Assembly (NCBI RefSeq): GCF_028551255.1
Contig: NZ_CP117030.1
Location: forward strand, 1,240,001-1,304,000
Origin: Vibrio tubiashii
GTDB taxonomy: Bacteria; Pseudomonadota; Gammaproteobacteria; Enterobacterales; Vibrionaceae
DNA length: 64,000 nt
Reading direction: 5' to 3'
Shown: positions 17,753 to 27,900 of the stretch, piece after piece
Layout of the letters: each line of letters opens with the position of its first letter
Numbering within the stretch: position 1 is the stretch's first letter
Notes under the pieces: model-generated
Seen by the model: the letters and a program-made list of their open reading frames with translations, nothing else
What the model was told of the DNA's origin: nothing
Databases searched by the model: none
Made by a program: the position numbers and the translations under genes

Positions 17753-18991
17753 ATGGCTGCGGACAATAACTACAGTCTTGGACCCGTGCCGGAAACGGCA
17801 AGGAAAGGAGTCGCTTCACTTACCATGGTAATGCTTGGGCTCACTTTCTTCTCCGCTAGTATGTGGACAGGTGGTTCTCTTGGTACTGGCCTCTCCTTTA
17901 AAGATTTCTTCCTCGCTGTTCTCATCGGTAACCTTATTCTCGGTATCTACACCTCTTTTCTTGGTTACATTGGCGCTTCTACTGGTCTCTCTACTCACCT
18001 TCTTGCTCGCTTCTCTTTTGGTACTAAAGGCTCATGGCTTCCTTCTGCTCTATTAGGTGGCACTCAAGTCGGTTGGTTTGGCGTCGGTGTTGCGATGTTT
18101 GCCATTCCAGTACAAAAAGCGACGGGCATTGATACCAACACATTGATTGTTGTGTCCGGTTTACTGATGACAGCCACGGTTTACTTTGGCATTAAGGCTC
18201 TAATGGTCTTATCAGCAATTGCCGTACCTGCGATTGCCATTCTTGGTAGCTACTCGGTTTCTATGGCAGTAGATAGCGTAGGTGGTTTCGAACAGCTACA
18301 ACTCATTCAACCTGAAACGCCAATGGACTTTTCTGTTGCGCTTGCCATGGTAGTGGGTTCATTTGTTAGTGCAGGTACGCTGACCGCTGACTTCGTTCGA
18401 TTTGGTAAAAAACCGGCTAGCGCGGTATTAGTCACTATGGTGGCATTCTTTATTGGTAACTCGCTGATGTTCATGTTTGGCGCAGCAGGTGCCGCAGCGA
18501 CAGGTCAAGCGGACATCTCTGACGTCATGATCGCTCAGGGTCTGTTACTACCAGCTATCATTGTTCTTGGCTTGAATATCTGGACAACTAACGAAAACGC
18601 TCTGTATGCCTCTGGCCTTGGATTCTCTAACATTACTGGTCGCTCTAGTACCACTATGTCAATCATGAATGGCATCATTGGCACCATCTTCGCGCTATGG
18701 CTTTACAATAACTTTGTCGGTTGGCTGACGTTTCTTTCGACGGCCATTCCACCGATTGGTGGCGTTATCATCGCAGACTTCCTAATCAACCGTAAACGTT
18801 ACAAAGATTTTGCAAACGCGCAGTTCCAAACCATTAACTGGGCTGGCATTATCGCTGTCGCAATCGGCGTAGCCGCAGGTAAATTCATTCCTGGAGTAGT
18901 ACCCTTAAATGCTGTACTTGGTGGAGCACTTTGCTACGCTATCCTAAACCCAATTCTCAACAAACACGCGCTGAAAACACAAGCAGCGTAA
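17753..18991 (+). CDS. codB: cytosine permease CodB
   Basis: Inner-membrane cytosine transporter of the NCS1 family, 412 residues, about 12 membrane segments. The N-terminal SLGPVPETARKG, TMVMLGLTFFSASMWTGG and SFGTKGSWLPSALLGGTQVGWFGVG are characteristic of CodB. A GGAGG ribosome site precedes the ATG. The cytosine deaminase gene follows after nine bases, as in the codBA operon of E. coli. The first 300 bases use CTC, CTT and TCT codons more heavily than the rest of the gene. Confidence 0.94.
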   Translation: MAADNNYSLGPVPETARKGVASLTMVMLGLTFFSASMWTGGSLGTGLSFKDFFLAVLIGNLILGIYTSFLGYIGASTGLSTHLLARFSFGTKGSWLPSALLGGTQVGWFGVGVAMFAIPVQKATGIDTNTLIVVSGLLMTATVYFGIKALMVLSAIAVPAIAILGSYSVSMAVDSVGGFEQLQLIQPETPMDFSVALAMVVGSFVSAGTLTADFVRFGKKPASAVLVTMVAFFIGNSLMFMFGAAGAAATGQADISDVMIAQGLLLPAIIVLGLNIWTTNENALYASGLGFSNITGRSSTTMSIMNGIIGTIFALWLYNNFVGWLTFLSTAIPPIGGVIIADFLINRKRYKDFANAQFQTINWAGIIAVAIGVAAGKFIPGVVPLNAVLGGALCYAILNPILNKHALKTQAA

Positions 18992-19000
18992 GGAAGCATC

Positions 19001-20278
19001 ATGACAACGCTATTGATCAAAAACGCGACACTACGCAATCAACAAGGTCTAAAACAGATCCTTATTGAGGACGGTCAATTTAAGCAAATTCTCGACAACG
19101 ATGCAGACCTTGCTTTTGACGGTAATATTCTAGATGCCGAGGGCGGCTTAGCTGTCGCGCCTTTCTGTGAACCGCACATTCACTTAGATACCACTCAAAC
19201 GGCAGGTGAGCCTAGCTGGAATATCTCAGGTACCTTATTTGAAGGTATCGAACGTTGGGCTGAGCGAAAAGAGCTCCTCTCAATTGAAGATGTAAAAAGC
19301 CGCGCGAAACAAACCCTAAAGTGGCAAATCGCTAACGGTATCCAACATGTTCGTACTCATGTAGACGTTTCTGATCCAACGTTAATCGCCTTAAAAGCAA
19401 TGCTTGAGGTTAAAGAAGAGATGAAAGAGTGGGTCGACATTCAAATTGTCGCTTTCCCGCAAGAAGGTATTCTCTCTTACCCAAATGGCAAAGAACTGCT
19501 AGAAGAAGCGGTGCAATTAGGCGCTGATGTTATCGGTGCGATTCCCCATTTTGAGTTCACTCGCGAGTACGGCGTCGAGTCACTTCACTATGTGTTCGAA
19601 CTGGCACGTAAGTACGATCGCCTGATCGATGTTCACTGTGACGAAATTGACGATGAGCAGTCACGCTTCGTTGAGACACTGGCTGCCCTAGCACACAAAT
19701 ATCAAATGGGCGATCGAGTGACAGCGAGCCACACTACTGCGATGGGGTCATACAACGGCGCGTATGCGTCTCGCTTGTTCCGACTGCTAAAGATGTCAGG
19801 CATCAGCTTTGTCGCTAACCCGTTAGTGAACATTCACCTACAAGGCCGTTTTGACGATTATCCGAAACGCCGTGGCGTGACTCGTGTGAAAGAGATGCTA
19901 AACGCTGGTATTAATGTTTGCTTTGGTCATGACGACGTGTTTGACCCTTGGTATCCATTAGGTACAGCAAACATGTTACAAGTACTGCATATGGGCCTGC
20001 ATGTTACTCAGGTGATGGGTTACGATCAGATCAACAATGGTTTGGACTTAATCAGCACCAATTCAGCGCGTACGTTAAACATCCAAGACAAACACGGCAT
20101 TGAGCAAGGCAAGCCAGGTAGCCTACTTATCCTACCGGCTGAGAGCGGCTTTGATGCAGTACGTCGCCAAGTACCTGTGCGTTACTCTGTTCGTAACGGT
20201 AAGGTGATTGCTGAAACACAGCCGGCAAAGACTCATATCCATCTTGCTAGCCAAGAAGAAGTAACGTTTAAACGCTAA
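19001..20278 (+). CDS. codA: cytosine deaminase CodA
   Basis: Amidohydrolase of 425 residues that converts cytosine to uracil and ammonia for pyrimidine salvage. Metal-site motifs are present: EPHIHLD near residue 60, [16 protein letters not shown] and the [14 protein letters not shown] segment. Length and order agree with E. coli CodA. AAGGAAG in the nine-base gap from codB is its ribosome site. A terminator lies directly downstream. Together with CodB it makes a complete uptake and deamination unit. Confidence 0.94.
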   Translation: MTTLLIKNATLRNQQGLKQILIEDGQFKQILDNDADLAFDGNILDAEGGLAVAPFCEPHIHLDTTQTAGEPSWNISGTLFEGIERWAERKELLSIEDVKSRAKQTLKWQIANGIQHVRTHVDVSDPTLIALKAMLEVKEEMKEWVDIQIVAFPQEGILSYPNGKELLEEAVQLGADVIGAIPHFEFTREYGVESLHYVFELARKYDRLIDVHCDEIDDEQSRFVETLAALAHKYQMGDRVTASHTTAMGSYNGAYASRLFRLLKMSGISFVANPLVNIHLQGRFDDYPKRRGVTRVKEMLNAGINVCFGHDDVFDPWYPLGTANMLQVLHMGLHVTQVMGYDQINNGLDLISTNSARTLNIQDKHGIEQGKPGSLLILPAESGFDAVRRQVPVRYSVRNGKVIAETQPAKTHIHLASQEEVTFKR

Positions 20279-20300
20279 ACTAGATTAGTGTGAAATGCAT

Positions 20301-20328
20301 AAAGGGAAGCGGCTGCTTCCCTTTTTTA
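20301..20328 (+). terminator. intrinsic terminator of codBA
   Basis: AAAGGGAAGC and GCTTCCCTTT form a 10-bp stem around a GGCT loop, followed by a T-run. Confidence 0.9.
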
Positions 20329-20357
20329 TTCTAGAACGAGTCATGTTTTATCTAGAT

Positions 20358-20771
20358 AAAAGAAAACCCCACTAAGCTCTCGCCTAGTGGGGTTCTATTC
20401 TTACTCGCAGCAATCCGGCTACTAATAGGTGCTCCCTGCATCTATTCCTTGATAGTACGCTGATTCCTTCAGCACTTTCCTTATCATCGCCATCCTAGCG
20501 GTGTCCTTGGCAATCCAGCCCGTTAGCTATCCTCGCTAACTCTCATCGCTTTATCCTTAAGCGGTGTCCCTGACTCTATCATCCTGATAGAAATTGCCTT
20601 AGTCCGTTAAGCGTCCATTGTCTATCCTTGTGTAACCATCCTAGTTACTAGCGTCCAGCCAATGTCCTTCGCTTTCCATGCCAATTATTCATCCTGAATA
20701 ATCGAATCTTCGTCCTGAAGATGACCGTTCCTTGGGTCTTTCCTGTTCCGTGTCTGCTCCCTGCTGACAAC
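20358..20771 (-). ncRNA. csrB: CsrB-type small RNA (CsrA-sequestering)
   Basis: Regulatory RNA of about 414 nt that titrates the translation regulator CsrA. On the minus strand it begins near GTTGTCAGCAGGGAGCAG, close to the E. coli CsrB start. I count about 18 AGGA/AGGGA motifs and roughly 25 GGA in all, many in hairpin loops such as TTCAGGATGAA, ATCAGGATGAT and TTCAGGACGAA. It ends with a 10-bp stem (AACCCCACTA / TAGTGGGGTT) and a T-rich tail. A CATAAT at 20777-20782 fits the -10 box. No protein is encoded on either strand here. Vibrios usually have several CsrB paralogues (B, C, D); which one this is I cannot tell. Confidence 0.95.
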
Positions 20772-20928
20772 TTAAGATTATGGCTTCACCATTATTTTCA
20801 CAACGCTATTTTTCGCTTTTCGGCAGTTTCCCGACCGTTCAAGAAACATACATAATCAGCAATTTCATGCACTTAAAGACAAAACATCCAAATTTCTCAG
20901 CGTTCGCTTCTCATAATGCTCACGGCTT

Positions 20929-20946
20929 TGTAAGAGATCTCGCACA
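20929..20946 (-). promoter_or_regulatory. GacA/UvrY/VarA-type box upstream of csrB
   Basis: TGTAAGAGATCTCGCACA is an imperfect palindrome matching the known GacA/UvrY binding site (TGTAAG-N6-CTTACA type). Its centre is about 167 bases before the predicted csrB start, a distance similar to that seen for csrB genes in other gamma-proteobacteria. Confidence 0.85.
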
Positions 20947-21177
20947 CAGATATGGGGCGATTTCCGATTTCAACTCATCGAGCACTATCAATAAAAGGTG
21001 ACCAAAATCCCACTAATCTGCCACTGTTTTACTCTTCACTTCTCCTACCAGCGGTTTTTTCTGGACTATACGACGTTAAACTAGGATATTATGTGGAGAT
21101 CCATATCACATAATGTATTTTTCTAGCACTACACCAGTCTTGGTCTATTTGCTAACCATCTCCTAGAGGAAGATTGA

Positions 21178-21639
21178 ATGATTTCAAAATGGGCGCAACG
21201 CTTTTACCAAATGGCAGAACTAGTTGGCTCTTGGAGTAAAGATCCCTCCACTCAAGTCGGCGCTGTCATCACAAAACAAAACCGCATCGTTTCGGTTGGT
21301 TTTAATGGCTACCCTCACGGCATTTCAGACAGTGCAATGACCGATGATAGAGAAATGAAGTATCTGAAAACGCTTCATGCCGAGGAAAACGCAATCTTGT
21401 TTGCAAAGCGCGATCTGGATGGATGTGAGATTTGGGTGACTCATTTTCCTTGCCCTAACTGTGCGGCAAAGATCATTCAAACCGGTATTTCTGCTGTTCA
21501 TTGTCCTGAGCAAACGCCTGATTTCTTATCTCGCTGGGGAGATAAAATCAAAGTCAGTCAAGAGATGTTCTTACAGGCGGGCGTAAAGGTTAACTGGCTT
21601 CCGTTAGATGACTTGAAAGCGATCGAACAGGCGAATTAA
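21178..21639 (+). CDS. dCMP/cytidine-type deaminase
   Basis: Zinc deaminase of 153 residues in the deoxycytidylate deaminase family. The zinc ligands and proton shuttle are seen in HAEENAI and PCPNCAAKI, with [11 protein letters not shown] and GFNGYPHGI at the N-terminal side. dCMP deaminase makes dUMP for thymidylate synthesis. The allosteric dCTP/dTTP site cannot be judged, and the family also includes less specific ComEB-like proteins. AGAGGAAG precedes the ATG. The stop overlaps the convergent kinase gene by a few bases. Confidence 0.85.
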   Translation: MISKWAQRFYQMAELVGSWSKDPSTQVGAVITKQNRIVSVGFNGYPHGISDSAMTDDREMKYLKTLHAEENAILFAKRDLDGCEIWVTHFPCPNCAAKIIQTGISAVHCPEQTPDFLSRWGDKIKVSQEMFLQAGVKVNWLPLDDLKAIEQAN

Positions 21640-24257
21640 AGCGTCACTTTTAAACGTTCAAAGGTATCGAAAAGCTGTTGCGATTTATAAGGTTTAGGGA
21701 GATAAGCATCCATACCTGCATCGAAACAGCTTTGAATTTCTTCAGGCAACACACTCGCCGTTAGCGCGATTATTGGCACTTTTTCTTTTCCTTTATCCCG
21801 TTCCCATTGGCGTATTTCTCGTGTTGCCGTCAAACCATCCATGATCGGCATCATGCAATCCATTAAAATAGCACAGAACTTTTCTTCCGTTTTCACCGCA
21901 TTGACCGCATCTAATCCATTACTCGCAATCACATATTCAATACCGATTTTGTTGAGAAAAAATGAGGCGATTTTTTGATTCATTAAATTGTCTTCTACGA
22001 TTAAAACTTTCTTGACATCGAGGGGAAGGAAATCTTTCTCTGGGCTAGCCTCAAGATTATCCTGAAGCTGATGCTTACTGGCTACCTCTTCTAAGATGGT
22101 TCTAAATTTATGGCCCAATAAGGGTAGAGTGATCGAAGCTCCCAACAACACATCTAACTCAGGCTTCACATACAAATGATGGTTCATGCCAATGATCTGA
22201 CCTGTAGGACAAAGGCTTCTGATTTTCGACACATCTTTCCGAGCACTTCGGTTAAGATTGGTGCAGTACAAGATGAATGGAACTTCGTTTTCAATTGCAG
22301 AGATATCTTCAACGGTATTGAAAACCATAAGATCGATACCTAATCGTAGGCTCTCTCCGATAATAAGATGTTGATACCTTGAATCATTGGCGATGAGAAT
22401 TCCACGAGTGGATAGATCAAGCCCCATCTCCTGCTGCTCGCTGATACTCAGCGGAATAGTCAGTGAAAAACGGCTTCCAACTCCGAGTGTCGAGCTAACT
22501 TCTATTTTCCCTCCCATCAGTTCTACGAGTTGACGGCAAATCGCTAAACCAAGTCCTGTTCCACCAAATCTACGTGTGATGCTGCCATCTTCCTGGGTGA
22601 AAGGTTTGAATATATCGTTGAGCTTGTCTTGTGAAATACCGATTCCATTATCGATCACATGACACTGTAGCTCGCCTAATTGGGTGCCCAGTTCAATAGT
22701 GACCACCCCATTACGAGTAAACTTAATTGCATTGCTAAGTAGGTTCATCACCACTTGTTTGAAGCGGAAATCATCGATATCAATTGAAGTTGGCAGCGCT
22801 GGCGAATAGACAACCTGTATCTCTACCTGTTGCTTAAGCGCATTAGCACAGACCAAGTTCACCGTTTCATACACCATGTCCCTGAGGTCAACACTACGAA
22901 CGGACAGCACTAGGTTGCCCGATTCGATCTTAGAAAGATCCAATATGTCATTAATGAGTAACAGTAGCGCATGCGAAGAGGTATCCACATCGGCAAGGAT
23001 TTCTCGCTGAGCTGCCGTCAAGTGGCTGTCTGAAAGAATCTCTGTCATGCCGATGATACCATTGAGCGGCGTACGGATTTCATGGGACATGTTGGCAAGA
23101 AAAATACTCTTGGCTTTGTTTGCCGCTTCAGCACTCTCTTTCGCTGTGACTAAGTTCCTTTCATACTCTGTTTGTTGCTCGATAATATGGTTAAGCTGAT
23201 TAGCAAACGAAGAAAACTCATCTTTGCCATCGATTGGGATCTGCTCGGCGCCATCTTTTTCTTTTAGCTGCCCCATAACATTGATGATCTTGGCCAGTTT
23301 GGAGTTGATCCGGTAAATCGTGCTTGTTCCCCACGCAAACATCACAATAAACACAGAGCAGCCTGCAATCGCAATTAACCACAGCCCTTGCTTGGCGCTG
23401 CGGATACTTTGATTCAGTTCTGTTCTTAACGTGCTTGAAAAAGCCATCAACTGACTCTCAACCGTTTTGTTGCGTGCGTTGATAATCTCAACAAACTCAG
23501 ATGGTGGTAGACCTGCGCCAGACTGATTGAGAAAAGCCTCTTTCACCACAGAGCCCCGTTGAAACTCTCGACTGGCGAAAATGTCGAGTAAAGCCTCCAC
23601 TTGATGCGAGTTCGCGCCTAAGTTGACAAACTTATCGAGGTACAATTGCTGCCTCTCTCGAATCCGAAAGTACTCTTCAGCATAATCAGAGTACTGCCAG
23701 TCCAACCATTTAATTTCTTGTGTTAGCCACGCCTCCCTTTCCATCCAAAAATAGAGCCAGCTGAGATCAGATAACACGATATCTAGGCTGTGAATAGAGG
23801 GGGACGCATCATGGCTTTCAAGGCTATGTATTTCGACCAGCAGATCATGGTAAATGGTGTAGATCAATTGACCTAATTCGATGGTAGAAGACGAATCTGA
23901 AGTAAGGAGTTCAGGTAATAAATACTGCAGCTCTTCAATATAGCTATTGGCTTGGTTCGACGTTTGAATCCCATGGTGAACATGATCAGAGGTATGAGCG
24001 GTCTGCGCGATCATCGACATGGTTTGTTGCGCTCTCGTCACCGCAGCATTGGCACTTTGGCCATTCAATCGACGATTAAACGCAACATATAAATGGTGAG
24101 AAAACTCCGTCAGTAAACTTATGCTGTCATTCTTCTCACCCACCAGGTGATAGCTGTGGAGCCTGCTCTGAAAGTCCCTAGCTAAATTGGCACTGAAGGC
24201 AAGAATAGCGAGCGTAGGTATCAGACACAGAATAAATAGTCTACTTTTAATAGACAT
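21636..24257 (-). CDS. membrane hybrid sensor histidine kinase
   Basis: Two-component sensor of about 873 residues. The order is an N-terminal membrane segment, a periplasmic helical sensor region (about 30-295), a second membrane segment (about 297-315), a HAMP-like linker, HisKA with [13 protein letters not shown], an HATPase domain with DNGIGI and FGGTGLGL, a pseudo-receiver-like stretch, and a C-terminal receiver with VEDN, MDCMMP and the KP lysine. The phosphoacceptor His and Asp are His392 and Asp800 in this numbering. No HPt domain is present, so the relay needs an HPt partner elsewhere. I start at MSIKSRLF, five codons after another ATG. It is divergent from a small PstS-like protein and a porin-like gene. 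Confidence 0.9.
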   Translation of the reverse strand: MSIKSRLFILCLIPTLAILAFSANLARDFQSRLHSYHLVGEKNDSISLLTEFSHHLYVAFNRRLNGQSANAAVTRAQQTMSMIAQTAHTSDHVHHGIQTSNQANSYIEELQYLLPELLTSDSSSTIELGQLIYTIYHDLLVEIHSLESHDASPSIHSLDIVLSDLSWLYFWMEREAWLTQEIKWLDWQYSDYAEEYFRIRERQQLYLDKFVNLGANSHQVEALLDIFASREFQRGSVVKEAFLNQSGAGLPPSEFVEIINARNKTVESQLMAFSSTLRTELNQSIRSAKQGLWLIAIAGCSVFIVMFAWGTSTIYRINSKLAKIINVMGQLKEKDGAEQIPIDGKDEFSSFANQLNHIIEQQTEYERNLVTAKESAEAANKAKSIFLANMSHEIRTPLNGIIGMTEILSDSHLTAAQREILADVDTSSHALLLLINDILDLSKIESGNLVLSVRSVDLRDMVYETVNLVCANALKQQVEIQVVYSPALPTSIDIDDFRFKQVVMNLLSNAIKFTRNGVVTIELGTQLGELQCHVIDNGIGISQDKLNDIFKPFTQEDGSITRRFGGTGLGLAICRQLVELMGGKIEVSSTLGVGSRFSLTIPLSISEQQEMGLDLSTRGILIANDSRYQHLIIGESLRLGIDLMVFNTVEDISAIENEVPFILYCTNLNRSARKDVSKIRSLCPTGQIIGMNHHLYVKPELDVLLGASITLPLLGHKFRTILEEVASKHQLQDNLEASPEKDFLPLDVKKVLIVEDNLMNQKIASFFLNKIGIEYVIASNGLDAVNAVKTEEKFCAILMDCMMPIMDGLTATREIRQWERDKGKEKVPIIALTASVLPEEIQSCFDAGMDAYLPKPYKSQQLFDTFERLKVTL

Positions 24258-24436
24258 ATTAGTCAGTAACATCCGGACTCATTCCTTGAATCGACTTTGG
24301 ATCGTATAAGGTTTAAGTCTAGATGATCAATTAACCACAAGAGTAAGTAATTGCACAGTTGGTTACCGCCTGACTACTATTTATATAACAAAAACAGAAA
24401 TCTACATTAGTAACAACGTCGACAAGAAAGGATATT

Positions 24437-24859
24437 TTGATCAGGCTAGTTCTTACTACACTTCTACTTGGGATAGCTATTCAAGCAAACGCCACTGGTT
24501 TTGCTGTGATTACTCTTAACCCAGATATGAAGGCATTGCGCTCAAATCAGGTAAAACTGCTTTATCGAGGTCGCATGTCCCACGTAAATGGCGCGCCTGT
24601 TCGTCTCCTTGATCTTCCCCGTGATTCCGAGAGTCGTGAAGACTTCTACCGTAAACTACTGAATAAGTCTCCGACTCAAATGTCTGCTATATGGGCACGA
24701 CTCTCCTTCTCTGGTAAAGCCGTCGCACCTGTGGAAGTACCGGAAGAGTCTCTCGAAATCATTCTCCATTGGCTAGAGAACAACGCAAATGGCATTGCGT
24801 ATGTTCCCGAAGAACTGCTTCCTGAGGACGCCTATGTCATTTATCAGCTCTCGGATTAA
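24437..24859 (+). CDS. small PstS-like periplasmic protein
   Basis: Exported protein of 140 residues with a signal peptide of about 19 residues (ending in QANA). The rest resembles the half-domain of phosphate-binding-like proteins, with TLNPDMKALRSNQVKLLYRG and REDFYRKLL similar to orphan proteins annotated as phosphate ABC transporter substrate-binding. It is about half the length of a true PstS. The start is TTG, preceded by GAAAGGA. It is divergent from the hybrid kinase and overlaps the porin-like gene by 26 bases, so it may present a ligand to the kinase or to the porin. Function not proven. Confidence 0.75.
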   Translation: MIRLVLTTLLLGIAIQANATGFAVITLNPDMKALRSNQVKLLYRGRMSHVNGAPVRLLDLPRDSESREDFYRKLLNKSPTQMSAIWARLSFSGKAVAPVEVPEESLEIILHWLENNANGIAYVPEELLPEDAYVIYQLSD

Positions 24860-25910
24860 ACCAACTCATTTGCTTTTAGCGATGGTCGCTGTGTCATGGC
24901 TTCCCTCTATGAGCAGTGCACAAATCGCGCTAACTGATGATTTTCGATTAAGTGGATTTGGGACTTTTGCTGCCGCCAAGAGTAATCACCCGCTGCCAAT
25001 ACTCGCTGGAAGAAATATTAGCGATGACTGGTGCTATGACTGTGATACCACCTTAGGTATTCAGGCTGATTGGCAAATCACATCTAAGTTGCGCTCGACG
25101 GTTCAAGTTGTCAAAAGACCCGAAGACCATTTTTCTTCGCCGGAACTAGAACGAGCATTGGTGGAATACAATACGGGGATGTTTCGCGCCAAAATAGGCC
25201 GCTTAAGAACCCCTATGTTTATTATGTCCGAATACTACTATGTCTCTAGCGCCTACCCTTCTTTACGCTTACCTCCTGAGGTATACGACAATAATCTTGG
25301 ACTCACTTACTATGAAGGTATCGCCGCAGATTTCTTTCACGAGTTTGATAATGGCAATCAAATCGTCTTTTCTCCCTATGTCGCCATTCCAAGAGAAGAA
25401 CATTTTGAACAGTACGGTTCTTCCTTTTCATTGGATATTTCAAGGGTGCTGGGTTTGAGCTCGGAACTCTTCTATGACGACAATTTACTCCGTATTGCTT
25501 ACGCCAACTTAGACGCCACAATGACTGGACAAATAGCGCCACCAAGATTCTACAATCTTGATATTTATGCCTTGGGTATCAGTCATTACTTTGGTCAACT
25601 GCATGTACAGGCAGAGACCATGCTTGCTCACGAGCTAAGCGCTGATTGGTACATAAGCTTTGACTACCAATTAGGTAAGATCACCCCCTATATTCAATAC
25701 GGACAAGCTCGACTGACCAAAGACACAGAAAGCTACTTGTTCGGTTTTCGCTACGATTGGACCCCCCAATTAAACACATCAATCGAATGGCAACGCTTCT
25801 ACGGTAGAGAAAACGTGATCAGTGGGCACTTCACCGTACCGCAAGATTCAGCTAAACCCTTTAGTACCAAAGTCGACCTCTTCTCCATTGGTTTATCGTT
25901 TACCTTTTAA
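24834..25910 (+). CDS. predicted outer-membrane porin-like barrel
   Basis: Exported protein of 358 residues with a signal peptide ending near MSSAQIA. The mature part is rich in alternating aromatic and polar residues and ends in SFTF, a typical beta-barrel C-terminus with final Phe. It has motifs seen in small Vibrio porin-like proteins (LSGFGTFAAAKS at the start, ARLTKDTESYLFGFRYDW later). A Cys pair (WCYDC) near residue 60 is unusual for a porin. The ATG sits within the 3' end of the PstS-like gene with TGAGGA in front, so translation is probably coupled. I infer that the two are an outer-membrane and periplasmic pair linked to the divergent kinase. Confidence 0.75.
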   Translation: MSFISSRIKPTHLLLAMVAVSWLPSMSSAQIALTDDFRLSGFGTFAAAKSNHPLPILAGRNISDDWCYDCDTTLGIQADWQITSKLRSTVQVVKRPEDHFSSPELERALVEYNTGMFRAKIGRLRTPMFIMSEYYYVSSAYPSLRLPPEVYDNNLGLTYYEGIAADFFHEFDNGNQIVFSPYVAIPREEHFEQYGSSFSLDISRVLGLSSELFYDDNLLRIAYANLDATMTGQIAPPRFYNLDIYALGISHYFGQLHVQAETMLAHELSADWYISFDYQLGKITPYIQYGQARLTKDTESYLFGFRYDWTPQLNTSIEWQRFYGRENVISGHFTVPQDSAKPFSTKVDLFSIGLSFTF

Positions 25911-26239
25911 GTAGATAGAGTGACAAAGATCTAATTGAAAAGATTTCATTGATACCGTATTACATAAATTATGTGCTTCTAGTATTTTTTAGGGCAAATT
26001 AAGATTGCTAGTTTAAAAATGTCAATAGGCACTACTACCTACAATCTATAGTGAAATTCGCCATAATTGAGCACCACCTCAGCCCAAATAACCTGAATTA
26101 ATTTTACTAGCAGAATAAGATGTTAGGCCTTACAATCCTGCCGCATAAAAATTACAAAATTAATACATTTCCTCTATTCACTCCCCCTACAGGTGAAATA
26201 GAGTCAGTCCCCAAAAAACGTGAAAGGTCCATACAAACA
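25911..26239 (+). other. leader region of the long GAPDH gene
   Basis: The 329 bases hold no separate gene. From 26120 the GAPDH frame is open for 40 codons before the homologue start, but this stretch has poor coding character. An imperfect stem (CTCTATTCAC at 26172-26181 with GTGAAATAGAG at 26193-26203, one bulged A) lies in it and could affect ribosome access. Confidence 0.45.
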
Positions 26240-27676
26240 ATGAGTCCAGAGAAACACCTCTTAGATTGGCAAACGAGCCAAACGATTGCGGAAACTATTT
26301 CTCCACTTCTAGGTCAACTTTACCGTCACAAAGGCGTCGAAGTTCTACTCTTTGGTAAAACACTGGTTAATGCAGCGACCATCGACATCATTAAAACTCA
26401 CCGTTTAGCACGTCGCTATACAGGTACTGCTCTTACTCCAGAGCAAACTCTTCCTCTCATCAAAGCACTTGCTGAAATGGAACTTTCTCCATGCCGTATC
26501 GATATCGGTCAACTTGCCCATGAGTTCTGGCAAGGTCGCGATGACTCTCATGGTGTTAAAGACTTCCTTCACACCTCTCTTCTAGGTGCAATGAATGGCG
26601 AAACCGTCTCTGAGCCGCGTGACGTTGTATTGTATGGTTTTGGTCGCATCGGCCGCCTATTAACTCGTCTACTTGTAGAAAAATCTGGTCCTGGTTACCC
26701 ACTTCGTCTGCGCGCAGTTGTTGTACGTGGCGGCAAAAAAGGTGACTTGGAAAAACGCGCTAGCCTGCTACGTCGTGACTCAGTTCATGGTCAATTCAAC
26801 GGTAGTATTGTCGTTGATGAAGAGCGCAAGGCGATTATTGCTAATGGTAACTACATTCAGTTTATCTACGCGAACAAACCAGAAGAAGTCGACTACACTA
26901 GCTACGGCATCAACAATGCACTGGTTGTTGACAACACAGGCGTATGGCGTGATGCAGAAGGTCTTGGTCAACATCTAGAGTGTAACGGCGCTGAAAAGGT
27001 ACTGCTAACAGCACCAGGTAAAGGTGACATCAAGAACGTGGTATTCGGTGTTAACGACAACGTTATCAAAGCCGAAGACAACATTATTTCTGCGGCAAGC
27101 TGTACGACAAATGCTATTACCCCAGTTCTTAAAGCGATTAACGATAAGTTCGGCGTGACATCTGGCCACATTGAAACCGTTCACTCATTTACTAATGACC
27201 AAAACTTGATCGATAACTTCCACTCAGGTGAGCGTCGTGGTCGTAGTGCCTCTTTGAACATGGTTCTAACCGAGACGGGCGCGGCGAAAGCGGTAGCGAA
27301 AGCCCTACCAGAGCTAGCAGGCAAGTTAACAGGTAACGCGATCCGTGTACCAACGCCAAACGTATCAATGGCGATTGCTAATCTAAACCTTAAACAAGGC
27401 ACAGATAAGGAAGAGCTAAATAACTACCTACGTGAAATGGCACTGACGTCTGAGCTGTCTGCGCAAATTGACTACACAGAATCGACTGAAATTGTATCAA
27501 CTGACCTAGTGGGTTCTCGTTTTGCAGGTGTTGTTGATGGTGCTGCGACTATCGCTCAAGACAGCCGCTGCGTGCTATACATCTGGTATGACAACGAGTT
27601 TGGTTACAGCTGTCAGGTTGTTCACTGTATGGAACAAATGATGGGCGTTCGTTACAAAACTTACCCAACAAAATAA
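26240..27676 (+). CDS. glyceraldehyde-3-phosphate dehydrogenase, long form with N-terminal extension
   Basis: NAD(P)-dependent GAPDH of 478 residues, much longer than the usual 330. The first 125 or so residues form an extra helical domain (start MSPEKHLLDWQTSQTIAETI). The Rossmann fold follows at VVLYGFGRIGRLL, and the catalytic cysteine is Cys288 in SAASCTTNAITPVLKAI. The catalytic domain keeps HSFTNDQN and the C-terminal WYDNEFGYSCQVV. I place the start at the ATG where Vibrio homologues begin in my memory; no strong ribosome site is visible there. It probably complements the short GapA on the main chromosome, but its direction (glycolysis or gluconeogenesis) cannot be read from sequence. 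A strong terminator follows. Confidence 0.88.
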   Translation: MSPEKHLLDWQTSQTIAETISPLLGQLYRHKGVEVLLFGKTLVNAATIDIIKTHRLARRYTGTALTPEQTLPLIKALAEMELSPCRIDIGQLAHEFWQGRDDSHGVKDFLHTSLLGAMNGETVSEPRDVVLYGFGRIGRLLTRLLVEKSGPGYPLRLRAVVVRGGKKGDLEKRASLLRRDSVHGQFNGSIVVDEERKAIIANGNYIQFIYANKPEEVDYTSYGINNALVVDNTGVWRDAEGLGQHLECNGAEKVLLTAPGKGDIKNVVFGVNDNVIKAEDNIISAASCTTNAITPVLKAINDKFGVTSGHIETVHSFTNDQNLIDNFHSGERRGRSASLNMVLTETGAAKAVAKALPELAGKLTGNAIRVPTPNVSMAIANLNLKQGTDKEELNNYLREMALTSELSAQIDYTESTEIVSTDLVGSRFAGVVDGAATIAQDSRCVLYIWYDNEFGYSCQVVHCMEQMMGVRYKTYPTK

Positions 27677-27786
27677 GCTCAGGGATTCATTAATCTGGGT
27701 AAGCTCAGATTAATTAGCAGAATATCGCCCCGGAGTTTCCGGGGCAAAACTCCACAACACTATACCTATAATAATCCCCCGTAGTT

Positions 27787-27816
27787 GCCACTTTCTTGTT
27801 AGAAAGTGGCTTTTTT
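27787..27816 (+). terminator. intrinsic terminator after GAPDH
   Basis: A perfect 10-bp stem GCCACTTTCT / AGAAAGTGGC with a TGTT loop is followed by six T. A shorter GC-rich hairpin (GCCCCGG / CCGGGGC, 27727-27744) lies just before it. Confidence 0.92.
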
Positions 27817-27900
27817 GCGTTCAGCGTAAACTGTACACCCGTTCATGTTTGATTCATTTACCCTAGGTTAATCTAGCCATGCAATTGAGAGGTAGTAATT

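Noticed and set aside
17835..18056. CTC/CTT/TCT-rich stretch in codB with an overlapping open frame in another frame
   Set aside because: The codB protein is fully conserved there; the second frame is a composition effect.
20780..21001. Plus-strand open frame of 73 codons upstream of csrB
   Set aside because: It covers the csrB promoter and GacA box, has no ribosome site and no protein-like features.
26120..26239. In-frame extension of GAPDH to an earlier ATG
   Set aside because: Homologues start at MSPEKH as I remember; kept only as a finding because translation is not excluded.
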